A stretch of 64,000 nt of DNA from the NCBI RefSeq assembly GCF_017377875.1, contig NZ_CP070975.1, positions 496,001-560,000 of the forward strand, in the 5' to 3' direction. The notes under the pieces are model-generated. The model made no database searches. It saw only the letters and a list, made by a program, of their open reading frames with translations, and was not told the DNA's origin. Each line of letters opens with the position of its first letter. The stretch's first letter is position 1. Below, in pieces: positions 47,522 to 55,593 of the stretch. This DNA is from Alcaligenes sp. SORT26. GTDB taxonomy: Bacteria; Pseudomonadota; Gammaproteobacteria; Burkholderiales; Burkholderiaceae_B. The translations under genes were made by a program, and so were the position numbers.

Positions 47522-48457
47522 TTATTGCTTGCCATCGCCCATGCGACGGAAAATCGTCGCCACCAAAGGACCGGAAATATTGTGCCAGACGCTGAAAATA
47601 GCGCTGGGCACAGCAGCCAGAGGGGAGAAGTGCGCGCTAGCCAGCGCCACACCCAGCCCGGAGTTTTGCATGCCGACTTCAATCGCCAGGGTTTTGCGTT
47701 GTGCCAAAGGCATGCCGCTTAAGCGGGCCAGAATATAGCCCAAGGCGTAGCCCAGCGTGTTGTGGATGACGACAACGGAGAAAACCAACAAGCCGCTGGT
47801 CGCAATCTTGGCCTGATTACCGGCAACGACGGCAGCCACAATTGCCACAATCGCTACTACGGAAACCAAGGGCAGAGCGGCCACACCGGCTTTGATCTTT
47901 TCGCCCAGCAGGGACTGCACGATAATGCCCAGGGCGATAGGCAGAATTACCACCTGAACAATGGACCAGAACATGGCCGAGGCACTGACCTCCAGCCATT
48001 GACTGGCCAGAAAGTAAATCAGGGCGGGGGTGACGATGGGGGCCAGCAAGGTCGTTACCGAGGTAATGGCAACGGACAGGGCCAGGTCGCCACGGGCCAG
48101 AAAGGTCATCACATTAGAGGAAGTGCCACCGGGGCAGCAACCGACCAGAATCACGCCAATAGCCAATTCGGGAGGCAGCGAGAAGGCGTAGGTCAGGAAC
48201 CAGGCCAGACCCGGCATGATGATGAATTGTCCCAGCACACCAATGGCGACACGGCCAGGGCGTACAAACACTTCAGCAAAGTCCTGGCGCGACAAAGTCA
48301 GCCCCATACCGAACATGATGATGCCCAGAAGTGGAACAATATAAGCGCCTAACCAGCGATAGTGGTCAGGGAAGTAAAAAGCCAGAACGGCAAACAGTAG
48401 AACCCAGATGGCAAAGGTATTGCCAACAAAACGGCTCAGGCGGGCGATAGCCTGCAT
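47522..48457 (-). CDS. bile acid:sodium symporter family carrier (PanS/YocS type)
   Basis: A 311-residue membrane protein of about ten helices. Family marks are PLLGIIMFGMGLTLSRQDF, the sodium-site region GCCPGGTSSNVMTFLARGDLALSVAITS, and the C-terminal EVGMQNSGLGVALASAHF. These fit the YocS/PanS bacterial branch, whose members carry organic anions such as ketopantoate. The ATG at 48457 follows AAGGA at 8 bases; the frame to 48481 is not used. It is a different branch from the carrier at 15902. Confidence 0.87.
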   Translation of the reverse strand: MQAIARLSRFVGNTFAIWVLLFAVLAFYFPDHYRWLGAYIVPLLGIIMFGMGLTLSRQDFAEVFVRPGRVAIGVLGQFIIMPGLAWFLTYAFSLPPELAIGVILVGCCPGGTSSNVMTFLARGDLALSVAITSVTTLLAPIVTPALIYFLASQWLEVSASAMFWSIVQVVILPIALGIIVQSLLGEKIKAGVAALPLVSVVAIVAIVAAVVAGNQAKIATSGLLVFSVVVIHNTLGYALGYILARLSGMPLAQRKTLAIEVGMQNSGLGVALASAHFSPLAAVPSAIFSVWHNISGPLVATIFRRMGDGKQ

Positions 48458-48479
48458 GATGAAATATCCTTCAAGGAGC

Positions 48480-48712
48480 ACGGCTGGCCGGTAGGCCGGC
48501 GCGGTGCGGATTAGTCTGTTACGGGGAGCAGCATGTGTCGGGCCGGTTTGTCACGGCCGTCTATCGCAGACCTGCTTAAGGGCTGGCGACACGACTTTCC
48601 GAAGGGGTGGGATAAAGCGCTGGCAACACGGGGCCGTACGGGAAGATCTGGGTAAGGTCTGGTGTACAGGCTGGGGTGAGCGAAACGGACAACAGGGCAG
48701 CGCCTGTTTTTT
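48480..48712 (+). ncRNA. candidate structured leader or small RNA with terminator
   Basis: Roughly 200 bp upstream of the second EamA gene are GC-rich and self-complementary in several places, including GGCCGG / CCGGCC near the start. They end in an intrinsic terminator: AACAGG-GCAGCG-CCTGTT followed by TTTT (48691-48712). The terminator sits 95 bp upstream of the EamA start codon, an arrangement typical of attenuation or a riboswitch. I cannot match it to a known riboswitch class. An independent sRNA is also possible. Confidence 0.35.
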
Positions 48713-48806
48713 ATCCTGGAAGGCCGAGCTCGGGCGTATTGTAGACCTTGGTCGTCGTGGTATTTTGATTAGCTGCCTTGCAAATGTGTGTATTAGGAGA
48801 TCGTGG

Positions 48807-49721
48807 GTGAATACAGCGGGATCACGTCTGGGGGCTTATGCCTGTTTGGCCTTGTCCATGACTTTAGTAGGAAGCTATATCGCGCTGACGCGGCCCTTGG
48901 TAACGGCATTGCCGGTGTTTTTATTGGCATGGCTGCGCTTTGGTATTGGTGGGGTGGCCATGTTGCGCTGGCTGCGCAAACCCGCCAACGAGCCTGCGCT
49001 GGATCTGCGTACCCGTGGTCTGATCTTTCTGGAGTCCTTCCTGGGCAACTTCATGTTCACCCTGTGCATGGTGACTGGGATCAGCATGACCAGTGCCGTG
49101 TCAGCCGGGGTGATTCTGTCTGCCATTCCCGGCATGGTGGCCTTGTTCAGTTGGTATTTTCTGAAAGAAAGCATAGGGCCACGCACCTGGGCGTCCCTGG
49201 CCCTGGGGGTGGGCGGGATTGCCTTGCTGGCTCTGGTGCAAGCGGACGATCACGGTGTGGAGCAATTGGACCCCGCCAAAATGTGGCTGGGTAATGCGCT
49301 GATTTTTTGTGCGGTCCTGTGCGAGTCTGCGTATGCAGTCATTGGCAAGCGTTTGACTGCCGTGTTGAGCCCCAAGCGCATCAGCGCGATTATCAATCTG
49401 TGCAGTCTGGCCCTGATTACGCCATTAGGTTTGTACGCGGCCTGGGATTTTGATTTCACGGCACCGGCTGGCTGGATCTGGCCTTTGCTGGTTTTTTATT
49501 CATTGGCAGCCAGTGTCTGGACGGTGTGGCTGTGGATGACCGGAGTGAGATTTGTGCCCGCCTCGCAGGCAGCCGTTTTTATGGTCTTGATGCCTTTAGG
49601 CACGGCGGCGGTGGGTGTGCTGGTATTAGGTGAAAGCTTTACCACCGTGCATGTGTATGCCTTCATCCTGGCTTTGGCAGGCTTGGTGCTGGCGACGTTG
49701 CCGACGCGGGTAAAGTCTTGA
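48807..49721 (+). CDS. EamA family (DMT) transporter
   Basis: A 304-residue, ten-helix DMT transporter. The first repeat includes SYIALTRPLVTALPVFLLAWLRFG, and the second includes LIFCAVLCESAYAVIGKRL and FVPASQAAVFMVLMPLGTAAVGVLVLGE. The GTG at 48807 follows AGGAGA with six-base spacing. A frame open to 48504 adds about 100 residues of Cys/Arg-rich sequence without membrane or domain character and is rejected. Substrate unknown. Confidence 0.85.
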   Translation: MNTAGSRLGAYACLALSMTLVGSYIALTRPLVTALPVFLLAWLRFGIGGVAMLRWLRKPANEPALDLRTRGLIFLESFLGNFMFTLCMVTGISMTSAVSAGVILSAIPGMVALFSWYFLKESIGPRTWASLALGVGGIALLALVQADDHGVEQLDPAKMWLGNALIFCAVLCESAYAVIGKRLTAVLSPKRISAIINLCSLALITPLGLYAAWDFDFTAPAGWIWPLLVFYSLAASVWTVWLWMTGVRFVPASQAAVFMVLMPLGTAAVGVLVLGESFTTVHVYAFILALAGLVLATLPTRVKS

Positions 49722-49778
49722 ACGTCTTGCCCAAGGACACAAGCAAGGCGGTTTGCATCAAGAAACAGTCGCGGTCGT

Positions 49779-49806
49779 AAAAAAACCGCTGCATAAGCAG
49801 CGGTTC
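49779..49806 (-). terminator. terminator of recJ
   Basis: AACCGCTGC / GCAGCGGTT with loop ATAA. On the minus strand it is followed by TTTTTTT, so it ends recJ; it may also serve the convergent EamA gene. Confidence 0.85.
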
Positions 49807-49838
49807 CGGAGGTGGGATGCCGGTGGCGGCGATAGGGC

Positions 49839-51551
49839 TTAATCCTGTCCCTGCGCAAACTCAATAATGAATTGCACGCTGACGTTCCCGTTCCACTCGT
49901 TCTGATCCAGGCGATAGGCCGCTTCGATATTTTCAGGCAGCAAGGTGTCGCGGTTGAACCAGATCGCGTCGAAGTATTCGCCGTTACGCTCCAGGCTTAA
50001 TTTCAGGTGCTTGTTCTTGAGTAGTCGCTGCTGACGCACGAAGAAGTTGTCACGGAACACGGGGGCCGGGAAACCTGCTCCCCAGACCTGTTTTTGCAAC
50101 AGTCCGGCCACATTGATGTTGATGTGCTCAGGCTCCAGCGACCCGTCAGTTTCGATGATGGGGTCAAAGTGATAGCGCCCCGTCAGCTCCTGAACGGCTT
50201 CTTCAAAAGCCTGTACAAAGACCTCGTAATTGTCCTCTTCGATGGTCAGGCCCGCTGCCATCGCGTGGCCACCAAATTTCAGAATCAGACCGGGATAGCG
50301 TTTGGACACCAAATCCAGCGCATCGCGCAGGTGTACATCGGGGATGGAGCGGCCCGAGCCTTTGATTTCACCCTCATCACCTTGGGCAAAGGCCAGGGTG
50401 GGGCGCCAGTATGTTTCTTTCAGGCGTGAGGCCACCAAACCGACCACGCCTTGGTGCCATTCCGGGTGATACACGCACACCGTGGCGCTGGTATCCGGTT
50501 CGGCCAGTTCGGCAGCACGCAGGGCTTCTTCGCGCATGGATTGCTCAATCGAGCGGCGATCCTGGTTCATGTCTTCCAGTTCGCGAGCCAAATTCGCGGC
50601 CTCGTCCTCGTCGTCCGTGATCAGGCAGCGTATGCCCAAAGCCATATCCGCCAGTCGACCCGCGGCGTTGATGCGTGGGCCCAAAGCAAAACCCAGATCA
50701 AAGGCACTGGCCTGACGGGGATCGCGGCCAGCAACCTGGAACAGAGCGCGCAGTCCGGCCTGCATCTGGCCTTTGCGCATGCGCTCCAGCCCTTGGGTGA
50801 CGATCAGGCGATTATTGGCATCCAGGCTGACTACGTCGGCCACGGTACCCAGGGCCACCAGATCAGCCAACTCGTTCAAGCGTGGGCCTGCATTGGCTTC
50901 GTAAACACCACGTTGTCGCAGCTCGGCCCGCAAGGCCAGCATCAGGTAGAAAATAACGCCGACCCCGGCCAGGTTTTTGGAGGGGAATTCACAGCCGGGC
51001 TGGTTGGGATTCACAATGGCCAGGGCTTCAGGCAGCTCGTCGCCGGGCAAGTGGTGATCGGTCACCAGCACTTTCATGCCCGCCATATGGGCGGCTTCCA
51101 CACCATCAATACTGGCAATACCGTTATCCACGGTAATCAACAGATCAGGCTTGCCGGATGGGTGCTGCTCGGCCAGTTCCACGACGGCCGGGGACAGGCC
51201 ATAGCCGGTTTCAAAACGGTTCGGGACCAGAAAGTCCACGACTGCGCCCATACTGCGCAGTGCACGCAGACCTACGGCACAGGCGGTAGCGCCGTCACAG
51301 TCGTAGTCCGCAATGATCAGCATGCGATCGCGGCGGGCAATGGCATCGGCCAGCAATACAGCCGCTTCCCGTGCCTGGGTCAAGAGATTGGGGGGGATCA
51401 TATTGCGCCAGGCCGGATCGATCTGGGCAACATCAGTCACACCGCGCGAGGCCAGCAAGCGGGCCATTAAATCGTGAATTCCGGCCTGCTTCAGGGCGTG
51501 GCTGGCGGCTTCTTGTTCGGGACGGTTTTTCAGGATAGGGGTGACCACCAC
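49839..51551 (-). CDS. recJ: single-stranded-DNA-specific exonuclease RecJ
   Basis: A 570-residue 5'-3' exonuclease of the DHH family for recombination and mismatch repair. Metal motifs are LIIADYDCDGATACAVG, ITVDNG, VTDHH, and the DHHA1 motif GGHAMAAGLT. An OB-fold region follows near 460-560. It overlaps the upstream gene (stop at 51530) by 22 bp, so the two are coupled on the minus strand. Confidence 0.95.
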   Translation of the reverse strand: MVVTPILKNRPEQEAASHALKQAGIHDLMARLLASRGVTDVAQIDPAWRNMIPPNLLTQAREAAVLLADAIARRDRMLIIADYDCDGATACAVGLRALRSMGAVVDFLVPNRFETGYGLSPAVVELAEQHPSGKPDLLITVDNGIASIDGVEAAHMAGMKVLVTDHHLPGDELPEALAIVNPNQPGCEFPSKNLAGVGVIFYLMLALRAELRQRGVYEANAGPRLNELADLVALGTVADVVSLDANNRLIVTQGLERMRKGQMQAGLRALFQVAGRDPRQASAFDLGFALGPRINAAGRLADMALGIRCLITDDEDEAANLARELEDMNQDRRSIEQSMREEALRAAELAEPDTSATVCVYHPEWHQGVVGLVASRLKETYWRPTLAFAQGDEGEIKGSGRSIPDVHLRDALDLVSKRYPGLILKFGGHAMAAGLTIEEDNYEVFVQAFEEAVQELTGRYHFDPIIETDGSLEPEHININVAGLLQKQVWGAGFPAPVFRDNFFVRQQRLLKNKHLKLSLERNGEYFDAIWFNRDTLLPENIEAAYRLDQNEWNGNVSVQFIIEFAQGQD

Positions 51552-52477
51552 TGACTCCAGTTAGAGGTTTGTTTGAGCAGAGACAGGGGCCAGATGCGGC
51601 GCGGAATGGGACCAACGTGAGCGTAGCGGTCCAGTCCGGTCAGTACCAAGTCTGGCATAGGCCCTGCGGCCAGGGGGGCGAGCACAGTACGATCCAGCTC
51701 GGCCAATTGTTGCAACCAAAGGCCCCAGTCTTGTCGTATCAGGCTGTCTTGCAAATCATCAATAATGCGTAGTTCGGCAGGCTCCGGGCCTAACTGATTA
51801 CAGGCGGCTCCACCAAACAGCCATAAGCTGTTCACATTGGGCAGGCCAGCCTGTAGACGTTCCTGGTTATCAGGCAGCGCAAAGCTCAGCATTTGAAACT
51901 CATTAATCAGACGACGCCAGGGGCGGGTTTGCACATCCTGGGTCCACCAATTATTCAAATTGCTTTGGCTGACCAGTTCTGTGGAGGCCGCTTGCATCGT
52001 AAAATCAGCCGGTGGGGTGACGCGCCACAATTCTGGGCTGACATAGTCAAACTGAAAGCCCGTGTCATCCAGATAAGGACGAATGGCGTCCAGCAAGGCC
52101 AGGCTGTAGGACTCGGACAAGGCGAGCTGCTCGGCAGGTATCAGCATGGCACCCTCACGCGAGGGGGCAATATGCACCAGCTCTGCCAGCCAGACGGCTT
52201 CGTCCGGTGTCACCGAGTGGATTTGTTTCAACTGGCGTAGCCGCAAAGGGGCCAGACCTGCGCTAAGATGCTGGGCTTGGTGCGCCGTAAAGCGATGGGC
52301 GTGCAAAAGCCAGGATTGTGCTGGCGTACACAGGTCCTCGGACGGGTCACGTACCGACAGAGTGCCTTTGCCCTGAGTCAGCAAGCTAATCAGGTTTGGG
52401 GCCGTCTGGGGCAAGTGTTTAATGAGTTCGCGCGCGATGGCCGGTTCCGGCAGCGCACCGTTGATTACGATCTGCAT
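51530..52477 (-). CDS. conserved hypothetical protein linked to recJ
   Basis: A 315-residue soluble protein starting MQIVINGALPEPAIARELIK at 52477. It is rich in Leu, Trp and Gln. Regions worth noting are SWLLHAHRFTAHQAQHL, the acidic LLDAIRPYLDDTG, and the near C-terminal GPMPDLVLTGLDRYAH. Similar proteins upstream of recJ in other betaproteobacteria have been loosely annotated as phosphoglycerate-mutase-like or as uncharacterised; I cannot confirm a catalytic motif. The open frame continues upstream to 53515 opposite the lolC/F gene, but that part is shadow. It overlaps the recJ start. Confidence 0.8.
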   Translation of the reverse strand: MQIVINGALPEPAIARELIKHLPQTAPNLISLLTQGKGTLSVRDPSEDLCTPAQSWLLHAHRFTAHQAQHLSAGLAPLRLRQLKQIHSVTPDEAVWLAELVHIAPSREGAMLIPAEQLALSESYSLALLDAIRPYLDDTGFQFDYVSPELWRVTPPADFTMQAASTELVSQSNLNNWWTQDVQTRPWRRLINEFQMLSFALPDNQERLQAGLPNVNSLWLFGGAACNQLGPEPAELRIIDDLQDSLIRQDWGLWLQQLAELDRTVLAPLAAGPMPDLVLTGLDRYAHVGPIPRRIWPLSLLKQTSNWSQWWSPLS

Positions 52478-52519
52478 GACAGCGATTGTAGTGTTTTCTT
52501 TGAGGCGATAGCAGCTCGC

Positions 52520-53794
52520 ATGGGATACGAATTTTGGATAGGGGCGCGGTATGCCGGTCTGGCCAAGGGCCGCAAACGGCGCGGGGGACGAAAAGACCGT
52601 TTCGTCTCCTTTATTGCGGGCAGCTCCATGGCGGGGATTGCCCTGGGGGTTGCCGCGCTGATTGTGGTGTTGTCCGTCATGAACGGTTTTCAGACCCAGG
52701 TGCGTGATCGCATGCTGTCGGTCTTGCCGCATATTGAGCTGATTGTGCGTAATGCAGACCATCAGCAAGTTTTGAATGAATGGAAAACGCTGGCTCAAAA
52801 AGCGCAGACCAATCCGGCGGTGGTGGGCTCGGCTCCCTATGTGGCCGGGCAGGGCATGCTGGTGCGCAGTAACCAGTTGATGGGGGTACAGGTACGCGGC
52901 ATTGAGCCCGACCAGGAAACCAAAGTGTCCGAGCTGGCCCAGCAAATGGTGATGGGTCGACTGGAAAACCTGCGTCCTGGCACCTTCGGCATTGTGTTGG
53001 GTGAGCAGTTGGCAAATCAACTGCGCGTCAGCACCGGCGATACGATCATGCTGATGGCTCCGCAAGGCTCGATCTCGCCCGCAGGCTTTTCGCCGCGCAT
53101 GCGCCAGTTCACGGTAACGGGCGTGTTTTCCTCTGGGTATTACGAATACGATGCCAGCCTGGCTTTTGTAAACGTGGAAGATGCCTCCAAGATTTTCCGT
53201 GACAGCGGTAATAGTGGTGTGCGTCTGCGTATCAAAGATATGCAGCAAGCTCCCTTGGTAGGCCAAGAGCTGGCGAACAAGATGCCGCGTAATGTACTGG
53301 TGTCGGACTGGACCGCCAATAACCGCACCTGGTTTGCTGCTGTGCAAACTGAAAAGCGCATGATGTTCCTGATCCTGGCGCTGATTGTGGCGGTAGCCGC
53401 CTTCAACCTGCTGTCTTCCCTGGTAATGGCCGTGAAAGACAAGCAATCGGACATTGCGATTTTGCGTACCATCGGTGCCACCCCTAGCGAGATTGCCCGT
53501 ATTTTCCTGGTGCAAGGCTCCTTGATCGGCGTGGTGGGCACCTTGTTGGGCGTGGGTTTAGGCACCTTGATTGCCTACAATATCGACGTCATCGTGCCCT
53601 TTATTGAGAACCTGATGGGCCGTAAATTCCTGCCTCAGCAGATTTACTTCATCAGCGATCTGCCTTCCAACCCGCAGGTTTACGACATTGTGTTGATCGC
53701 TATCGTTTCCCTGGTGCTGTCCTTCCTGGCCACGCTGTATCCAAGCTGGCGTGCTTCCAAGCTTCAACCCGCACAGGTGCTGCGTCATGACTGA
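52520..53794 (+). CDS. lolC: lipoprotein-releasing ABC permease LolC/LolE (LolF-like)
   Basis: A 424-residue FtsX-like permease with one N-terminal helix (SFIAGSSMAGIALGVAALIVVLSVMNGF, about 31-58), a large periplasmic domain, and three C-terminal helices. The conserved IFLVQGSLIGVVGTLLGVGLG segment is present. It extracts outer-membrane lipoproteins from the inner membrane for LolA. Only one permease gene precedes lolD, so it probably works as a homodimer, as in LolDF systems. The frame upstream to 52268 belongs to the opposite strand's gene. ATG 52520; lolD overlaps its stop. Confidence 0.92.
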   Translation: MGYEFWIGARYAGLAKGRKRRGGRKDRFVSFIAGSSMAGIALGVAALIVVLSVMNGFQTQVRDRMLSVLPHIELIVRNADHQQVLNEWKTLAQKAQTNPAVVGSAPYVAGQGMLVRSNQLMGVQVRGIEPDQETKVSELAQQMVMGRLENLRPGTFGIVLGEQLANQLRVSTGDTIMLMAPQGSISPAGFSPRMRQFTVTGVFSSGYYEYDASLAFVNVEDASKIFRDSGNSGVRLRIKDMQQAPLVGQELANKMPRNVLVSDWTANNRTWFAAVQTEKRMMFLILALIVAVAAFNLLSSLVMAVKDKQSDIAILRTIGATPSEIARIFLVQGSLIGVVGTLLGVGLGTLIAYNIDVIVPFIENLMGRKFLPQQIYFISDLPSNPQVYDIVLIAIVSLVLSFLATLYPSWRASKLQPAQVLRHD

Positions 53795-54500
53795 TCTTAT
53801 CGCTCCCACTGTGTTGCGTGCGCGCGATGTCAGCGTGCAGTACGAGGAAGGCGGCAACACCATTCAGGTGCTCTCCGGGGTGAATCTGGAAGTGTGCCGT
53901 GGCGAAATGGTGACCATTATTGGTGCATCTGGTTCGGGTAAAAGTACCTTGCTGCATGCCTTGGGGCTGTTGGACAAACCCAATACGGGCAGCATCGAGG
54001 TCAATGGCACACAGACCGAGAGCCTGAATGAAGGCGAACGCAGTCAACTGCGCAATAAGGTTCTGGGCTTTGTGTACCAGTTTCACCATTTATTGCCTGA
54101 ATTTGATGCGCTGGATAATGTGGCCATGCCCTTGATCGTGCGTCGCATGAAGCGTAACGAGGCGCGTGAACAGGCTCAGCAGATTCTGGAGCAAGTGGGC
54201 TTGTCGCAGCGTGTGCATCACTATCCGGGGCAGTTGTCGGGCGGCGAGCGTCAACGTGTTGCACTGGCCCGTGCCTTGGTCACTCGGCCAGCTTGCGTGC
54301 TGGCGGATGAGCCCACCGGTAATCTGGACCGCTACACAGCAGAAGGCATGTTTGAACTTCTGAGCCGGGTCAATGAAGAGTTCGGCACCGCTTTTGTGAT
54401 CGTTACGCACGATCAGGCCTTGGCCGCCTTGGCGCATCGCCAATTGGTAATGGACAAGGGCTACCTGACTCAGGAAATCAAGGCGGATCGCCGGTCTTGA
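53787..54500 (+). CDS. lolD: lipoprotein-releasing ABC ATPase LolD
   Basis: A 237-residue ATP-binding protein. Walker A is GASGSGKST, the Q-loop region is FVYQFHHLLPEFDALDNV, the signature is LSGGERQR, and Walker B is CVLADEPTGNLD. It powers lipoprotein release by the adjacent LolC/F permease. The start overlaps the permease stop (ATGACTGA). Confidence 0.95.
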   Translation: MTDLIAPTVLRARDVSVQYEEGGNTIQVLSGVNLEVCRGEMVTIIGASGSGKSTLLHALGLLDKPNTGSIEVNGTQTESLNEGERSQLRNKVLGFVYQFHHLLPEFDALDNVAMPLIVRRMKRNEAREQAQQILEQVGLSQRVHHYPGQLSGGERQRVALARALVTRPACVLADEPTGNLDRYTAEGMFELLSRVNEEFGTAFVIVTHDQALAALAHRQLVMDKGYLTQEIKADRRS

Positions 54501-54578
54501 TCGCTAGCAGGGACGTGGTCTTTCGCGCCGCGTCCCGTTCCTTGTCGGCTTGGCCTGGTTCCGGTGGAGAGTCTCGCT

Positions 54579-55412
54579 ATGCTTATCGATACGCACTGTC
54601 ATCTGGATGCTCCCGAATTTGCTCAAGACCGTGAGCACGTGATTGAGCGTGCCCGCTTGGCCGGTGTGTGCTCGATTGTGGTGCCGTCCGTGGGGGTATT
54701 CGACTTTCAGGCGGCGCGGGAGACAGCGCTGGCTGCGCCCGGCGGAGTCTATGCGCTGGGCATTCATCCTTTATTTACCCCCAAAGCAGGTGCTGAAGAC
54801 CTGAAGGCTCTGGAACAAGAGATCCAGCTACGTCTGGATGATCCACGTTTTGTCGCTGTGGGCGAGATTGGTCTGGATTATTTCGTCCCTGAACTGAAAA
54901 CCGAAGAAGCCAGCCGCCATCAGGAATGGCTGTACGAGGCTCAATTGGCCTTGGCGCAGCGCTATGGCTTGCCCGTGCTTTTGCATGTGCGCCGTTCGCA
55001 AGATCGGGTGCTGAAGTATTTGCGGCAGTTTCCGGGTGTGGGCGGAATCGCCCATGCTTTTAACGGTAGTGAACAGCAAGCGCAGATGTTCGTGCGCCAA
55101 GGCTGTGCGCTGGGTTTTGGTGGAGCCATGACGTTTGGCCGTGCCAAGCAGATTCGCCGTCTGGCACAGGATATGAGTCTGGCCGATATTGTGCTGGAAA
55201 CCGATGCGCCGGATTTGGCACCGTCCTGGCTGGTAGAGCCGGGGACCCCGTTGGCGTCGGTTCGCAATGAACCGGCTGAAGTAAAAGGAATAGCAGCGAG
55301 CTTGGCGGAGTTGCGAGGGATGGAGGTGGCGCAGGTCATTGCCCAGACCGGTGCGACCGCTCGTCGGGTCTTGCCGCGTCTGGATGCGTTTCTGCTTGCT
55401 CAGGGGTTTTAG
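54579..55412 (+). CDS. tatD: TatD family metal-dependent hydrolase
   Basis: A 277-residue TIM-barrel metallohydrolase of the TatD family, usually 3'-5' DNase activity. Metal residues are in MLIDTHCHLD, GEIGLDY, LHVRRS, GIAHAFNGS and LETDAPDL. The ATG at 54579 follows GGTGGAGAG; a GTG at 54564 is the alternative. It follows lolD by 78 bp and precedes comEC. Confidence 0.9.
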   Translation: MLIDTHCHLDAPEFAQDREHVIERARLAGVCSIVVPSVGVFDFQAARETALAAPGGVYALGIHPLFTPKAGAEDLKALEQEIQLRLDDPRFVAVGEIGLDYFVPELKTEEASRHQEWLYEAQLALAQRYGLPVLLHVRRSQDRVLKYLRQFPGVGGIAHAFNGSEQQAQMFVRQGCALGFGGAMTFGRAKQIRRLAQDMSLADIVLETDAPDLAPSWLVEPGTPLASVRNEPAEVKGIAASLAELRGMEVAQVIAQTGATARRVLPRLDAFLLAQGF

Positions 55413-55593
55413 CTTCATTGTCAGGTTTTTTTGAGTCTGTTGAAGCTTGGCTCTTGTTGCCTCTACGAGTTCAGCATGCTTGCCCTTAGGTACAAGCCGA
55501 GGTGAGCAAAGCCAGCTTGGACTAGCTGCTTGAAATTGCCCGACCCCCTACGCTAGAGATTTGCGTGGAGGCTGCGATGGCAGGGCAGAGCCG

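Noticed and set aside
48480-48690. Known riboswitch (glycine, guanidine-I, cobalamin, TPP, SAH) in the EamA leader
   Set aside because: Short local resemblances only; the conserved core motifs of these classes are missing.
48504-48806. 100-residue N-terminal extension of the EamA protein
   Set aside because: Cys/Arg-rich, not membrane-like, contains the terminator hairpin; the GTG at 48807 has an ideal ribosome-binding site.
52478-53515. N-terminal extension of the recJ-linked protein to 661 residues
   Set aside because: The added 346 residues run opposite lolC/F and look like shadow sequence; the ATG at 52477 starts the conserved part.
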